In this document: positions 14,220-22,528 of the stretch, piece by piece
Position numbering within the stretch: the stretch's first letter is position 1
Layout: each line of letters opens with the position of its first letter
IMG/VR virus record: IMGVR_UViG_3300028393_000299
Span: 1-26,008 of that record
Length of the DNA: 26,008 nt
Strand: one strand, 5' to 3'
Source of the DNA: a virus
Notes under the pieces: generated by a model
The model's database searches: none
Seen by the model: the letters and a program-made list of their open reading frames with translations, nothing else
What the model was told of the DNA's origin: nothing
Made by a program: the position numbers and the translations under genes

Positions 14220-15118
14220 TATATTCTCCCTGTATCTGAATCGCCAACATTACCAGAAGGCATTCTTATAGGAGTATCTCCAGGCGCTGATTCTTTTTCT
14301 GTTTTCTTTTTCTTAGTGATCTCGTTAATCTTTTCTTCTTTAACAGCATCTCTGTAAGCAGCATCTTTGGCGTTAGCATCAGATGTACCAACCTTTGCTT
14401 TCAATCTTTTATAATCAGGATTCATTTTATCAAGAGCCAAAGCTTGAGTTTTAGCTCTTTTTTGAAAAGTAGAAAATCCTTTATCAGTATTTACGTCAGC
14501 AGTGTCCATTGATTTTGCTGCACCTCTAGCAGTACTCAAAGCAAGTGCATCTGAAATCTCATCAATCTGTTCTTCTTCTTCTTCTTTATGCATACCATAG
14601 TAAGCACCTAGTGCTCTTTTAATACGCTGTTTCTTTGAATCACCAGAAAATGTTTTATTCTTGCTATGAACGAAATCTGAAATTACTTCACTAGCTGGAG
14701 TTTTCTTAGTCAATACTTCCTGAAGTTTTTTCTTATCAGCAATCATTCCTCTTTTGCCTGGCTTTGCTTCTGGTACAGATTTACCGCTGCAACCACATGA
14801 CTCACCTTCATAAGCCTTACCGCATGATTCACATTTCATTGATTCATAAACTTTTTCAGCGTCACCTTTTTTATTTCCATAACGTTTTTCTGATTTAGAA
14901 TTTAATGCATAATGTTCATCATTTCCACTGTACGGATCTTCATCATTACCTACACGATCGGCATGCTTTTCAATCTTATGTTTCTTGGCGAAATCCTGAT
15001 TGCCTGACGATGCATTAAAGTCAGAAATATCTGCTGGTTCTGTTTTACTCTTTTTAACACCAGCTAGTTTGTTTTCTTTTTGGGCTTTTGGAGCAACGTC
15101 TCTGAGCGGTTTCGCCAT
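14219..15118 (-). CDS. Zinc-ribbon, Lys/Glu-rich prohead-region protein (gene 68 position)
   Basis: A 299-residue, highly charged protein of unknown function. A short cysteine cluster CESC (96-99) and CGC (108-110) could bind one zinc. Residues 130-178 hold LQEVLTKKTPASEVISDF and KKQRIKRALGAYYG, a helical block I recall in several T4-like phage proteins, and 182-205 holds an acidic run followed by IDEISDALALSTARGA. The rest is low-complexity. T4 has gene 68 (a 141-residue prohead core protein) here, so a core or internal head role is likely by position, but no similarity to gp68 is evident. ATG at 15118 is chosen over an upstream in-frame start because AGAGGA lies 9 bases before it and it avoids overlap with the gp67-like gene. 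Confidence 0.68.
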   Translation of the reverse strand: MAKPLRDVAPKAQKENKLAGVKKSKTEPADISDFNASSGNQDFAKKHKIEKHADRVGNDEDPYSGNDEHYALNSKSEKRYGNKKGDAEKVYESMKCESCGKAYEGESCGCSGKSVPEAKPGKRGMIADKKKLQEVLTKKTPASEVISDFVHSKNKTFSGDSKKQRIKRALGAYYGMHKEEEEEQIDEISDALALSTARGAAKSMDTADVNTDKGFSTFQKRAKTQALALDKMNPDYKRLKAKVGTSDANAKDAAYRDAVKEEKINEITKKKKTEKESAPGDTPIRMPSGNVGDSDTGRI

Positions 15119-15122
15119 TTGT

Positions 15123-15314
15123 TTAATCCTCTGATTCTTCTTCGTTATCTGGTGTATAACCATACATTTGTTGAGCGACAGCTATTTTCTTATCATTTAC
15201 TGCTGTTGCAATTCTATCAACGATCAAATCGTTAAATGCTGTTTCGAAATCTAATGGTTTCTGTTCATAAGCAGTTGAAATTAAATCTGTAATATCATAT
15301 TTATATTCACTCAT
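15123..15314 (-). CDS. 67: gp67-like prohead core protein
   Basis: A 63-residue protein (T4 gp67 has 80). The segment LISTAYEQKPLDFETAFNDL and then IVDRIATAVNDKKIAVAQQM has the pattern of small T4-type core proteins: a helix, PxxFxxAFxxLIxDRI, then xxxKKIxVAQxM. It ends in an acidic tail DNEEESED. Core proteins of this type help to set prohead shape and are cut by gp21. Position just after gene 20 is that of T4 gene 67. GAGG lies upstream of the ATG. Identity rests on position, size and composition rather than a long alignment. Confidence 0.72.
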   Translation of the reverse strand: MSEYKYDITDLISTAYEQKPLDFETAFNDLIVDRIATAVNDKKIAVAQQMYGYTPDNEEESED

Positions 15315-15323
15315 ATATTAACC

Positions 15324-17093
15324 TCATTGTGTTTGTTGAGCATTACCACTGCCCAATGAATTAACTATATCTGGGTTTTTAGCAACTAATTGAACTGCTG
15401 CTTTATACTTAGACTGGTCCTGAATAGAACGGTTAGCAGGACTACCCTTCTGTTTCATTTGTTTAATGAAAACCATAGCCTGTCTTATTTCTTCTTGTTT
15501 GTTAGTTTCTTCAGGCGAAGCCTGTTGACCTTGATCCTGAGCCGCTGCTTGCTGTTGCATTTGCATAGCATTCTGCTCAATCATTGGATTCATCCAACGT
15601 GGATCCTGTGATTGATTCTCGGCAGCAATCTGTGCTTCCTGCTCTTCAATATCAACGTCAGTCTGCTGAAGAACGTTTCTACGAATCCAATCGTGTGAAT
15701 AATACTTACCAGCAAAATCCTGGAATGCACCAGCCAACTGAATACGACCCTGAGCAATCTCAGCATCTTTAAGCTCAGTGAAATAATTATCTTTGGCATA
15801 GTCAAACTTAATGTCGGATACAAACACATTCCAATCATCAGGTGTCATAATTCCCTTAAGAACTAATTGTTTTTCAAGCATCTTAATGAACAGCTGAGAA
15901 AATCTAGAACGAAGACGAATAATGAAACGAGCGAACTTCAACTCATCGCGAGTAATTTCAGTCGCGCGACCAATAGAAAATAGTGCGTCTGAGTTAAGAC
16001 GACTTACAGGAACATTTAAGCACTGGAGAAATTTCTTTTGGAAATATAGAACGTCGTCCATTTGACCTAGTGTCTGACCGCCTGGTAGGGTAGTAACCTC
16101 CGTACCTCTACCACCTTCACGACGAGGAAGCCAATAGTCTTCCAACATGGTCATGAACTTACGGTCGTCTCTAATTTCTCCAGTTGCCGCATCATAGATC
16201 AAACGATTCTTATGTTTGACCATGATATCGCGAACATACTGCTCTGCCTTCATCTTAGGAAGATTACCAACGTCAATGTACCAAATACGACGTTCGGGGG
16301 CGCGAGCTAAACGATAGATAACCAAAGCATCTTCTAGTGTACGCAATTGATTAAGAGCCTTAATGGCTTTATGCAAATAAGAAAGAACCATTGTACCTTG
16401 ATTATCAGTCAAACCAGATACAACATGAACTACTGAATCCTTGGCAATTTTCAAACCAGAAGTAGTTGGTCCGGATGTTCTATTGCCATAATTAAACCCT
16501 TTATCATTAAAGATAAAGTATTCGTTAGCAACCCTAGAGATAACTGCATCACCAGAGTTACCATTAGGAACTTTCTTTTTCGAAACTTCTCTTACCTTAC
16601 GGATCTTACGTGGATCAACGTAACGTAGTTCTTTGATACCTTCTTTGGGGTTTTTGTCATCAACAAGCACATGATAATATAAACGCCCATCAACATACCA
16701 ACGACGGTATATATCGTAGGCATGAGTATTAAATTGTAGTAAAGCTAAACAATTTTGGAATTCATCGGTTACCACTTTTTTAATTTGTGGTGACATTGTT
16801 TTAACGTTTTCTAAATTAATCTGTACAATTACTTCTTCATCAATAGAAATAGATTCGTTAATAATTTCATCAACCGCTGAATCACATTCGGGATGAAGCG
16901 ACATCTCGCGATACTTAGTTACTAATTCTGCTTCTGTTCTAACAGTTCCGTCAAGATCAACATATGTACCAAACGCACCACCAGCTGCAACAACGACTGC
17001 ACCATCATCTGTCTCCTTTGGAGCAAACGATTGAATCTCATCAATAGCTTTCTGATCTTTTCTTTTAAACTCAAAACCAAATAATTCTGCCAT
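15324..17093 (-). CDS. 20: gp20 portal protein
   Basis: A 589-residue portal (T4: 524). Diagnostic blocks are YREMSLHPECDSAVDEIINE (61-80), the clip/wing segment RLARAPERRIWYIDVGNLPK (261-280) followed by AEQYVRDIM, and the stem/crown segment with QCLNVPVSRLNSDALFSIGR and ITRDELKFARFI. The C-terminal 80 residues are a Gln/Ala-rich tail absent from T4, probably part of an extended crown. Twelve copies form the DNA-entry vertex, bind the gp17 motor, and initiate prohead assembly. A hairpin and a near-consensus late box precede the gene, with TTTGGAG as ribosome site. Confidence 0.97.
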   Translation of the reverse strand: MAELFGFEFKRKDQKAIDEIQSFAPKETDDGAVVVAAGGAFGTYVDLDGTVRTEAELVTKYREMSLHPECDSAVDEIINESISIDEEVIVQINLENVKTMSPQIKKVVTDEFQNCLALLQFNTHAYDIYRRWYVDGRLYYHVLVDDKNPKEGIKELRYVDPRKIRKVREVSKKKVPNGNSGDAVISRVANEYFIFNDKGFNYGNRTSGPTTSGLKIAKDSVVHVVSGLTDNQGTMVLSYLHKAIKALNQLRTLEDALVIYRLARAPERRIWYIDVGNLPKMKAEQYVRDIMVKHKNRLIYDAATGEIRDDRKFMTMLEDYWLPRREGGRGTEVTTLPGGQTLGQMDDVLYFQKKFLQCLNVPVSRLNSDALFSIGRATEITRDELKFARFIIRLRSRFSQLFIKMLEKQLVLKGIMTPDDWNVFVSDIKFDYAKDNYFTELKDAEIAQGRIQLAGAFQDFAGKYYSHDWIRRNVLQQTDVDIEEQEAQIAAENQSQDPRWMNPMIEQNAMQMQQQAAAQDQGQQASPEETNKQEEIRQAMVFIKQMKQKGSPANRSIQDQSKYKAAVQLVAKNPDIVNSLGSGNAQQTQ

Positions 17094-17108
17094 TTAATTC
17101 TCCAAATT

Positions 17109-17129
17109 GGAGGGGATTTGTTCCCCTCC
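17109..17129 (-). other. GC-rich hairpin just upstream of the gene 20 ribosome site
   Basis: A perfect 7-base stem, GGAGGGG paired with CCCCTCC, around a 7-base loop. It is not followed by a T run on either strand, so it is a poor terminator. On the mRNA it ends just before the TTTGGAG ribosome site of gene 20. Its 3' arm could alternatively pair CTCC with that GGAG, so it may control access to the site or stabilise the transcript. Confidence 0.6.
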
Positions 17130-17144
17130 TATAATCATAAAAAA

Positions 17145-17152
17145 TATTTATT
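17145..17152 (-). promoter_or_regulatory. Near-consensus late promoter (AATAAATA) before gene 20
   Basis: AATAAATA on the minus strand, one base from the TATAAATA late box. It overlaps the gene 19 stop and lies 51 bases before the gene 20 ATG. The same variant occurs before gene 19, which makes chance less likely, but activity is unproven. Confidence 0.4.
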
Positions 17153-17765
17153 AGATAGCGCCAGCAGTACCATCTAGCTCAGTTTGTGGTCCATACACGT
17201 TTACGCCACCAGCCTTCTTATCAGAAGTCTCAATAACTGGAACCCAATAATCATAAGAGAATGTTACAGAAAATTCTTCGATTTGACTAGCTGAATCCCA
17301 GCCAAGTTGAATTTCGCCAATAGATGTTGGGAAAGCCCCAACAAACTGATATGAACGAATTTCTGAACCATCTTTAGAATATTGAATTACTTCTAAGTCT
17401 GTCTTATACTGTTCAGCGCCAATGCCAGCATCACGAACATTTGATACATGACGATTAAGAGCATTTGACCAAGTTTCGAACAATGCACGAACAGCGAAAT
17501 CTTCGTCGTTCATTACTGTTACTGACCAGTCGCCGAAAGTTCTTTCTCCAGCAACTTTAATCTTACGACCAAAATAAGGAATTTCGATTGGAGAAATTGT
17601 TGATTCTGGAAGAGCAGCAGTACGGCAAACAAAACGGAACTTGTCTACAGAAACGCTATCAATGCCAAGAGCTCCTGGCACTGATAGAACTACGTTGAAT
17701 AGGGATGGTCTGGCACCACCGTACACCAGACCATTTTGTTTGAAGCTATTGATATTAAATGGCAT
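17151..17765 (-). CDS. 19: gp19 tail tube protein
   Basis: A 204-residue tube subunit (T4: 163). N-terminal FKQNGLVYGGARPSLFNVVL, then FVCRTAALPESTISPIEIPY, then GRKIKVAGERTFGDWSVTV and the C-terminal FVGAFPTSIGEIQLGWDSAS, with FSVTFSYDYW, match T4-like tube proteins. Hexameric rings of it stack to form the DNA channel inside the sheath. The extra residues lie mainly in the loop about 100-135 and in the tail. It follows gene 18 after 33 bases with a near-consensus late box, and it is separated from gene 20 by the hairpin region. Confidence 0.94.
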   Translation of the reverse strand: MPFNINSFKQNGLVYGGARPSLFNVVLSVPGALGIDSVSVDKFRFVCRTAALPESTISPIEIPYFGRKIKVAGERTFGDWSVTVMNDEDFAVRALFETWSNALNRHVSNVRDAGIGAEQYKTDLEVIQYSKDGSEIRSYQFVGAFPTSIGEIQLGWDSASQIEEFSVTFSYDYWVPVIETSDKKAGGVNVYGPQTELDGTAGAI

Positions 17766-17792
17766 CTAAGATACTCCTTTTGAGCTTTAATC

Positions 17793-17800
17793 TATTTATT
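17793..17800 (-). promoter_or_regulatory. Near-consensus late promoter (AATAAATA) before gene 19
   Basis: AATAAATA on the minus strand, overlapping the gene 18 stop and 27 bases before the gene 19 ATG. It differs from the late box at the first base only, and its placement is like that of the perfect boxes elsewhere in the cassette. Confidence 0.4.
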
Positions 17801-20393
17801 AAAACTTGCCAACAACTTCAGAGAACTGAACACCACTTGGAACAGCAACGAAGTTCAGCTGGATAAAGTTGATTGAACGAGCTGGCTTAATATAGATATC
17901 ACCAACAAACTGAGCAGTATCAATTACTGATTGTGTGTTATTTGAATCATCACAAACAACAAGGAAATCAGTAATACCACGACGACCCTTAATAGTGCGA
18001 AGATAAGGTGTTACAAGATTTTTAAACTGTGCACGAGTAAATGCATCATTGAATTCAAATAGTGAATACTTAGCAGCGGTTGAAATTGCCTTTTCAAGAA
18101 CGATAAACAATCTACGAACATTAATACGATCGAATGCAGATGGCTTTGCCTGAAGAGTTCTATCACCATAAAGAACAGTTCCCTGACCAGGAGGTGATAT
18201 AACTGGGTTGATACCATTAGTATAAAGGGTATCACGTTCTGTTTTCTTAGGATTATAAGCAAGCTTAATTGAATTCTTAATGTTTCCGCGATTGAAACCA
18301 GCTGGTGACCACCATGCATCGTTAGTTTGATCTGTACGAGCGCATAGACCACCGATGTCGCCGTTCAATGGAATCCAACGGTTTACATCATTGTAGCGAT
18401 CGTACTGGTATTTATAACCAGAATCAAGAACAGCATAAGAAGTACTACGTACAGCACCTCTCCAATTCTTAAGACTTGATGCTTCGTTACCAACATTGTT
18501 AAGCATCATAGCTTTATCTGGTGAAATTAATGCAATACAGTCTCTACGAGTTTCGCAAATGTTATCGATTATATAATTTGCTAGCTGGAAGTTTGAAACA
18601 GTTTGACCGCCAACTAATGCTGTTCCGCCGATTGGACGACCCTGTAGAACAAGAGAAATATCTACGTCTTCAGGTGACTGGAACAAGTCATAAGCTTCAC
18701 CAAGGCAGCTCATTGTTATAGTTGCTTCGTCTCTACCATCATTACCTAGAGAAAACTGGATATTAAAAGGTGATAGTGAAGATGAATTTATTAGGTTTGT
18801 TGCAGTGTTTGAAACAGCTGTTGTACGATCATTTGCCCACCAAACATACTGTGAGTTCTTATTAATAACACTCTTATAATAATTATCAGTGCCATCGCCA
18901 TTAACTGAACTTGTTGCTCTTGATAGACCCTTATAAGTTTCAAGAACAGTGCCAGTTACACCAGAGAACAATCCACCATTATCAACAACTACAACATGAA
19001 GTTCGTCATTGACAGAAGTGTTACCATTAACGAATTGATAATTTGACTGACCAGGAGCAGATCCAACTAGATTAAAGAATTCCCAGTTACGGTTAATTGT
19101 GCTTGTTACATAATTGTCGCGAAGTCTGTATGGGTCATCAAAAGTAATCTTCAATACGTTAGTGTTTGATGTAAGAGTAAAGTCAGAACCAACCGCCGGA
19201 ACGATTGTAGAAATTGCAGTTCCATAAGCATTTGTTGCAAGCTTAAAGCCGCTTGTATTTGACTCAACGATATAATAGTTTGTACCACCAGCTAAACCAG
19301 AAAGAACAGTTTGAGAAGCAGCATTAACATAGTTGACTATATCACCGTTGCTATATGGATTTGTATTTGGAGCAGTAATAAATCCAGTATAAGCATTAAC
19401 AAAACTACCATTACCATTGAATGAATTGGTTGCTGTATTTACATAAGATGCATTTGAGCCAACTTCAAGTTTTGTAATTTGAAGATACTGCAGGCTTAAT
19501 GTACTGTTTCCAGCAAGGATCTGATCGCCAATAGAAAAATTAGAAGATACAGTATTAGCAGATCCATTTGATGTGCCTAGGAATTTAACAGTTGCGCTGT
19601 CTGATCCAATTCTAAATTCAATTGCTGTATTAACTGTTGAATTAGATAGAGGGATATTAGAAGAAAACGAATTCGCGTTATCGCAAACAGAAACTCTAAG
19701 AGAATTACCCATTGCTCCAGGATACTTTGCTAGATATGCAATATCTGTGTCGAACGTACCTTCTTTTAAGAGATAAGCGTTTTCATTCTTGACAATTTGA
19801 TCAGCAAGATTAGCAACAAAGTATGGAGCTGAAGCATTAGTATTTGCGCCTGTGCCAACTGCAGTATATGTTGTTTCTGAACGACCAAAATAAAGATTTG
19901 TGTTAGCAGAACTACCAGTATTAGTAGTGAATATATTTGAAGAAAGGATAACTGCAGTTGAGTTTACAGCTGCAATACTATACTGAGTACCAGAAGGGAT
20001 TACACTAGAATTACCTGTCTGTGTAACATACATACCAACAGACAAATTAGTAGTATTACCGATAAGGATATTGTTAGATATGATAGTATTTGCTGTTACA
20101 ACAAAATTAATATTTGATGGCGTAGTGCCTGTAGTATTTGCAGCACGAGAAATATAAAGGCTATTTGTATAAGAAAGGAAATTGGCAGCAGTGAAAAATG
20201 TTTCTGCATTGAACGATGTTGGCATGCCATATCTAGAAACAAGAGAAGCTTCGTTATCTACTAACAATCTCTGTCCGATCGGACCCCAACGGAATACACC
20301 ACCAAATGCACCAACAGAACTGGAAACTGCGGGCACAACTGTAGTAAGATCGATTTCAGTAACGTTTACGCCTGGAGATAATTGAAAAGCCAT
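17799..20393 (-). CDS. 18: gp18 tail sheath protein with large insertions
   Basis: An 864-residue sheath protein, about 200 longer than T4 gp18 (659). The first ~88 residues (SPGVNVTEIDLTTVVPAVSS, then GAFGGVFRWGPIG) and the C-terminal ~300 (PEDVDISLVLQGRP, KPSAFDRINVRRLFIVLEKA, RSINFIQLNFVAVPSGVQF) form the conserved contractile core. Between them lies an Asn/Ser/Thr-rich stretch holding at least two small beta modules: one with VGMYVTQTGNSSVIPSGTQY and one with YSNGDIVNYVN, LAGGTNYYIVESN and SGFKLATN. Such modules occur in other tail proteins and probably project from the sheath surface. The sheath contracts to drive the tube through the envelope. A perfect late promoter and AAAGGGG ribosome site precede it. 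Confidence 0.96.
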   Translation of the reverse strand: MAFQLSPGVNVTEIDLTTVVPAVSSSVGAFGGVFRWGPIGQRLLVDNEASLVSRYGMPTSFNAETFFTAANFLSYTNSLYISRAANTTGTTPSNINFVVTANTIISNNILIGNTTNLSVGMYVTQTGNSSVIPSGTQYSIAAVNSTAVILSSNIFTTNTGSSANTNLYFGRSETTYTAVGTGANTNASAPYFVANLADQIVKNENAYLLKEGTFDTDIAYLAKYPGAMGNSLRVSVCDNANSFSSNIPLSNSTVNTAIEFRIGSDSATVKFLGTSNGSANTVSSNFSIGDQILAGNSTLSLQYLQITKLEVGSNASYVNTATNSFNGNGSFVNAYTGFITAPNTNPYSNGDIVNYVNAASQTVLSGLAGGTNYYIVESNTSGFKLATNAYGTAISTIVPAVGSDFTLTSNTNVLKITFDDPYRLRDNYVTSTINRNWEFFNLVGSAPGQSNYQFVNGNTSVNDELHVVVVDNGGLFSGVTGTVLETYKGLSRATSSVNGDGTDNYYKSVINKNSQYVWWANDRTTAVSNTATNLINSSSLSPFNIQFSLGNDGRDEATITMSCLGEAYDLFQSPEDVDISLVLQGRPIGGTALVGGQTVSNFQLANYIIDNICETRRDCIALISPDKAMMLNNVGNEASSLKNWRGAVRSTSYAVLDSGYKYQYDRYNDVNRWIPLNGDIGGLCARTDQTNDAWWSPAGFNRGNIKNSIKLAYNPKKTERDTLYTNGINPVISPPGQGTVLYGDRTLQAKPSAFDRINVRRLFIVLEKAISTAAKYSLFEFNDAFTRAQFKNLVTPYLRTIKGRRGITDFLVVCDDSNNTQSVIDTAQFVGDIYIKPARSINFIQLNFVAVPSGVQFSEVVGKF

Positions 20394-20400
20394 AGTTTTA

Positions 20401-20464
20401 CCCCTTTATTAGGTTGTATGATAGTTATATTTACCATTATTTATAATAATTCAATTTTAAGGGG
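20401..20464 (-). promoter_or_regulatory. Inverted repeat that could mask the gene 18 ribosome site
   Basis: On the minus strand CCCCTT (20459-20464, just after the gene 17 stop) is complementary to AAGGGG (20401-20406), the Shine-Dalgarno sequence of gene 18. The late promoter lies between the two arms. A transcript reading through from gene 17 has both arms and could hide the ribosome site. A transcript starting at the late promoter lacks the first arm. The stem is only six pairs with a 52-base loop. Confidence 0.4.
20438..20445 (-). promoter_or_regulatory. T4-type late promoter (TATAAATA) for gene 18
   Basis: An exact TATAAATA on the minus strand in the 73-base gap between genes 17 and 18, 44 bases before the gene 18 ATG. 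It provides high late expression of sheath, and possibly tube and portal, independent of the terminase transcript. Confidence 0.72.
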
Positions 20465-20466
20465 AT

Positions 20467-22119
20467 TTAGAAATTTTCTTGTGTGTTCCACATCCAACTA
20501 TCTGGAACGATCCTTTCAATTGTTTCATCGTATTCATCTCGACCGTCGAACATGAAACCGAATGGTGACATGTCCTGTTCCATATCCTCTTCTGTTTTTT
20601 CACGAAGGGACATAAGCGTATTTATATTGGTATAATCTTTGAAATATTGCTGCTCCGAGAGCCAAGCGAAAAGAACAAGACACATAACCAAGTCATCATG
20701 TTTGCCAGACTCGGCTTCATAAGAAGTTCCCTTCTTAGAGAAAGTTGAGAGTTCATTGATTGTATGGAAATCGTTGACTATAAATTGGTTCTGTTCGATA
20801 AGAAGCTTAAGGATAGAACATCCAACCGACTTAACGATCTTGGTTGTTCTGATACCCTTGTCTACCGAGCCTCCACCAAATCCACCGGTGATACGTTTAC
20901 CCGAACGACCAGCATTCTCAGTAAACAATACATGTTCGTAACCAAAATCATAATGTAATGAGTGAGAAACCTGCTCACCGATATCGTTAATTTCAACTAG
21001 AACAGATGCATTATTATATGCCTTAGCTGATCGGTGAATGAAGTCTGCATAATCTATAGGTGATATAGCATTGTTACGATATACGCATGCCTGTTGATAT
21101 GGCATAGTTGTTACATCTATAAGTTGGAATGCAGAATAATCTAGACCTTTACCACGAGAAACGTCGCATAACATTATATAGACATGTTGGTCGATTGGTT
21201 GGATATATTGAATTAACCCTTCGCGTTCAACTAATGGCGTTTGATGGACTAACTCTTTAAGTTTCCAACCAGCAATAAGAGTACCAGAGCTACCAAGGAA
21301 TTCACAATTATATTCCTGATCGAACTTTTCTAAGTCGAAGTTCATAGCAGCTAAAGTATCGTCTCTCCATTTTTCGTCTCGTCCAGGAACATCTTGCCAC
21401 ATAACTTGTATGTGTTGATATTGGTTACGTTTCTGTATAGCATTGACCCAGATGCTATAAAAGTGATTTAAGCCACAAGGTGTAGAAACCAGAACAATTT
21501 TAGATTCGCTACCTGAAGAAATCGTAGGATAAACAGAGGTGAAAAACTCATCCCAGTTTTCAATGAACGCCGCTTCGTCGATAAACAACATATTAATAGA
21601 ATAACCACGGATTGAATCTGTGGATGTTGCAGAAGCGATAACACGAGAGTTGTTTTCTAATTCAAAAGAACCCTTGTTCCATTCCTTGATACCCTGTTGT
21701 AGCCATATAGGCAGGTGCTGGTAAGCAAGCTGAATACGTCCAAGAATTTCTCGTGCCGTATCGCCTTTGTTGGCGAGGAGGGCAACTGTTTTGTCTTTAT
21801 GGAATATGATATACCAAAGAATAAAAGCGCAGGTAGTAGTCGATTTACCAGCCTGACGAGCAGTCGTTACAATATTGAATCGATTATTGGCGAACGATAA
21901 CAACATTTCTTTTTGATAGGGGTAAAGCTTAAAATTCATAAGCCCCTTATCAACGTTAATAATTTTCATATATGTTTCAGTGAAATATATAACGTCCTGA
22001 GAACATCTTATATATTCTTGTACTAGTTCAGGCGTCCATTCGATAGCCTGATTTTCACGCTTGAGATTAACGTTACCATTATACCCAGTGCGTACATTAT
22101 TAAACTGCAGATCCACCAT
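20467..22119 (-). CDS. 17: gp17 large terminase subunit (packaging ATPase-nuclease)
   Basis: A 550-residue motor protein (T4: 610). ATPase domain: Walker A ARQAGKST (87-94), Walker B MLFIDE (177-182) and coupling motif VSTP (211-214). Nuclease domain (RNase H fold): MLCDVSRGKGLDYSAF with D319, VLVEINDIGEQ with E376 and D379, and SGKHDDLVMC with D475/D476, which match the metal-binding acids of T4 gp17. It docks on the gp20 portal, cuts concatemeric DNA and pumps it into the head. The start overlaps gene 16 by 20 bases, so the two subunits are co-translated. No late box lies directly before it. Confidence 0.98.
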   Translation of the reverse strand: MVDLQFNNVRTGYNGNVNLKRENQAIEWTPELVQEYIRCSQDVIYFTETYMKIINVDKGLMNFKLYPYQKEMLLSFANNRFNIVTTARQAGKSTTTCAFILWYIIFHKDKTVALLANKGDTAREILGRIQLAYQHLPIWLQQGIKEWNKGSFELENNSRVIASATSTDSIRGYSINMLFIDEAAFIENWDEFFTSVYPTISSGSESKIVLVSTPCGLNHFYSIWVNAIQKRNQYQHIQVMWQDVPGRDEKWRDDTLAAMNFDLEKFDQEYNCEFLGSSGTLIAGWKLKELVHQTPLVEREGLIQYIQPIDQHVYIMLCDVSRGKGLDYSAFQLIDVTTMPYQQACVYRNNAISPIDYADFIHRSAKAYNNASVLVEINDIGEQVSHSLHYDFGYEHVLFTENAGRSGKRITGGFGGGSVDKGIRTTKIVKSVGCSILKLLIEQNQFIVNDFHTINELSTFSKKGTSYEAESGKHDDLVMCLVLFAWLSEQQYFKDYTNINTLMSLREKTEEDMEQDMSPFGFMFDGRDEYDETIERIVPDSWMWNTQENF

Positions 22120-22528
22120 TTTTCATGTTCTCGATTACTTTTTGAAGTTCTGCTGTAGAACCTACAAATAAATTGTTATGAATAGTTTTTGCTGTTTCGT
22201 TTGTTGGGGCGCTTGCAGCTGTAATTTTTCTAATGGTATTTTGTAATTCCATTAAATCTTTATTAGCTGCTAACATTGTATCCATTAACTTTGCCAATAC
22301 TTCAAAAGCTCTTGGGTGTTGAGAACTGTCTGCTATTTGACCAAGCTTAAACATAGCCTCTTGACCATTCTGTATAACTTCATAGATATTAGCTCTGGCT
22401 GTTTCAAAGTCTGTTTTCGCAGAATCATCATGAGCATCAACAATCATGTTACTGATTGTGCTAGTTGAACTCATTGGCGTAACACCTAAAGCTTGGCCTA
22501 TAGGATCGTTGTTTGCATTATCTGTCAT
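22100..22528 (-). CDS. 16: gp16 small terminase subunit
   Basis: A 142-residue helical protein (T4: 164). The segment ARANIYEVIQNGQEAMFKLG, then DSSQHPRAFEVLAKLMDTML, then AANKDLMEL has the pattern of T4-like small terminases, whose central helices oligomerise into a ring. The flanks are polar and probably flexible. It recognises DNA for packaging and regulates gp17. It shares TAATG with gene 15 and overlaps gene 17. Identification rests on pattern plus position between 15 and 17. Confidence 0.88.
   Translation of the reverse strand: MTDNANNDPIGQALGVTPMSSTSTISNMIVDAHDDSAKTDFETARANIYEVIQNGQEAMFKLGQIADSSQHPRAFEVLAKLMDTMLAANKDLMELQNTIRKITAASAPTNETAKTIHNNLFVGSTAELQKVIENMKNGGSAV

Noticed and set aside
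15298-15305. TATAAATA on the minus strand in the gp67-like gene.
   Set aside because: It encodes EYKY near the N-terminus and lies about 180 bases before the next gene start; probably chance.
18409-18416. TATAAATA on the minus strand inside gene 18.
   Set aside because: It encodes part of GYKYQ in the conserved sheath core, with no start codon nearby.
20619-20626. TATAAATA on the minus strand near the end of gene 17.
   Set aside because: It is more than 220 bases before gene 18, which has its own closer box; a minor additional promoter cannot be excluded.
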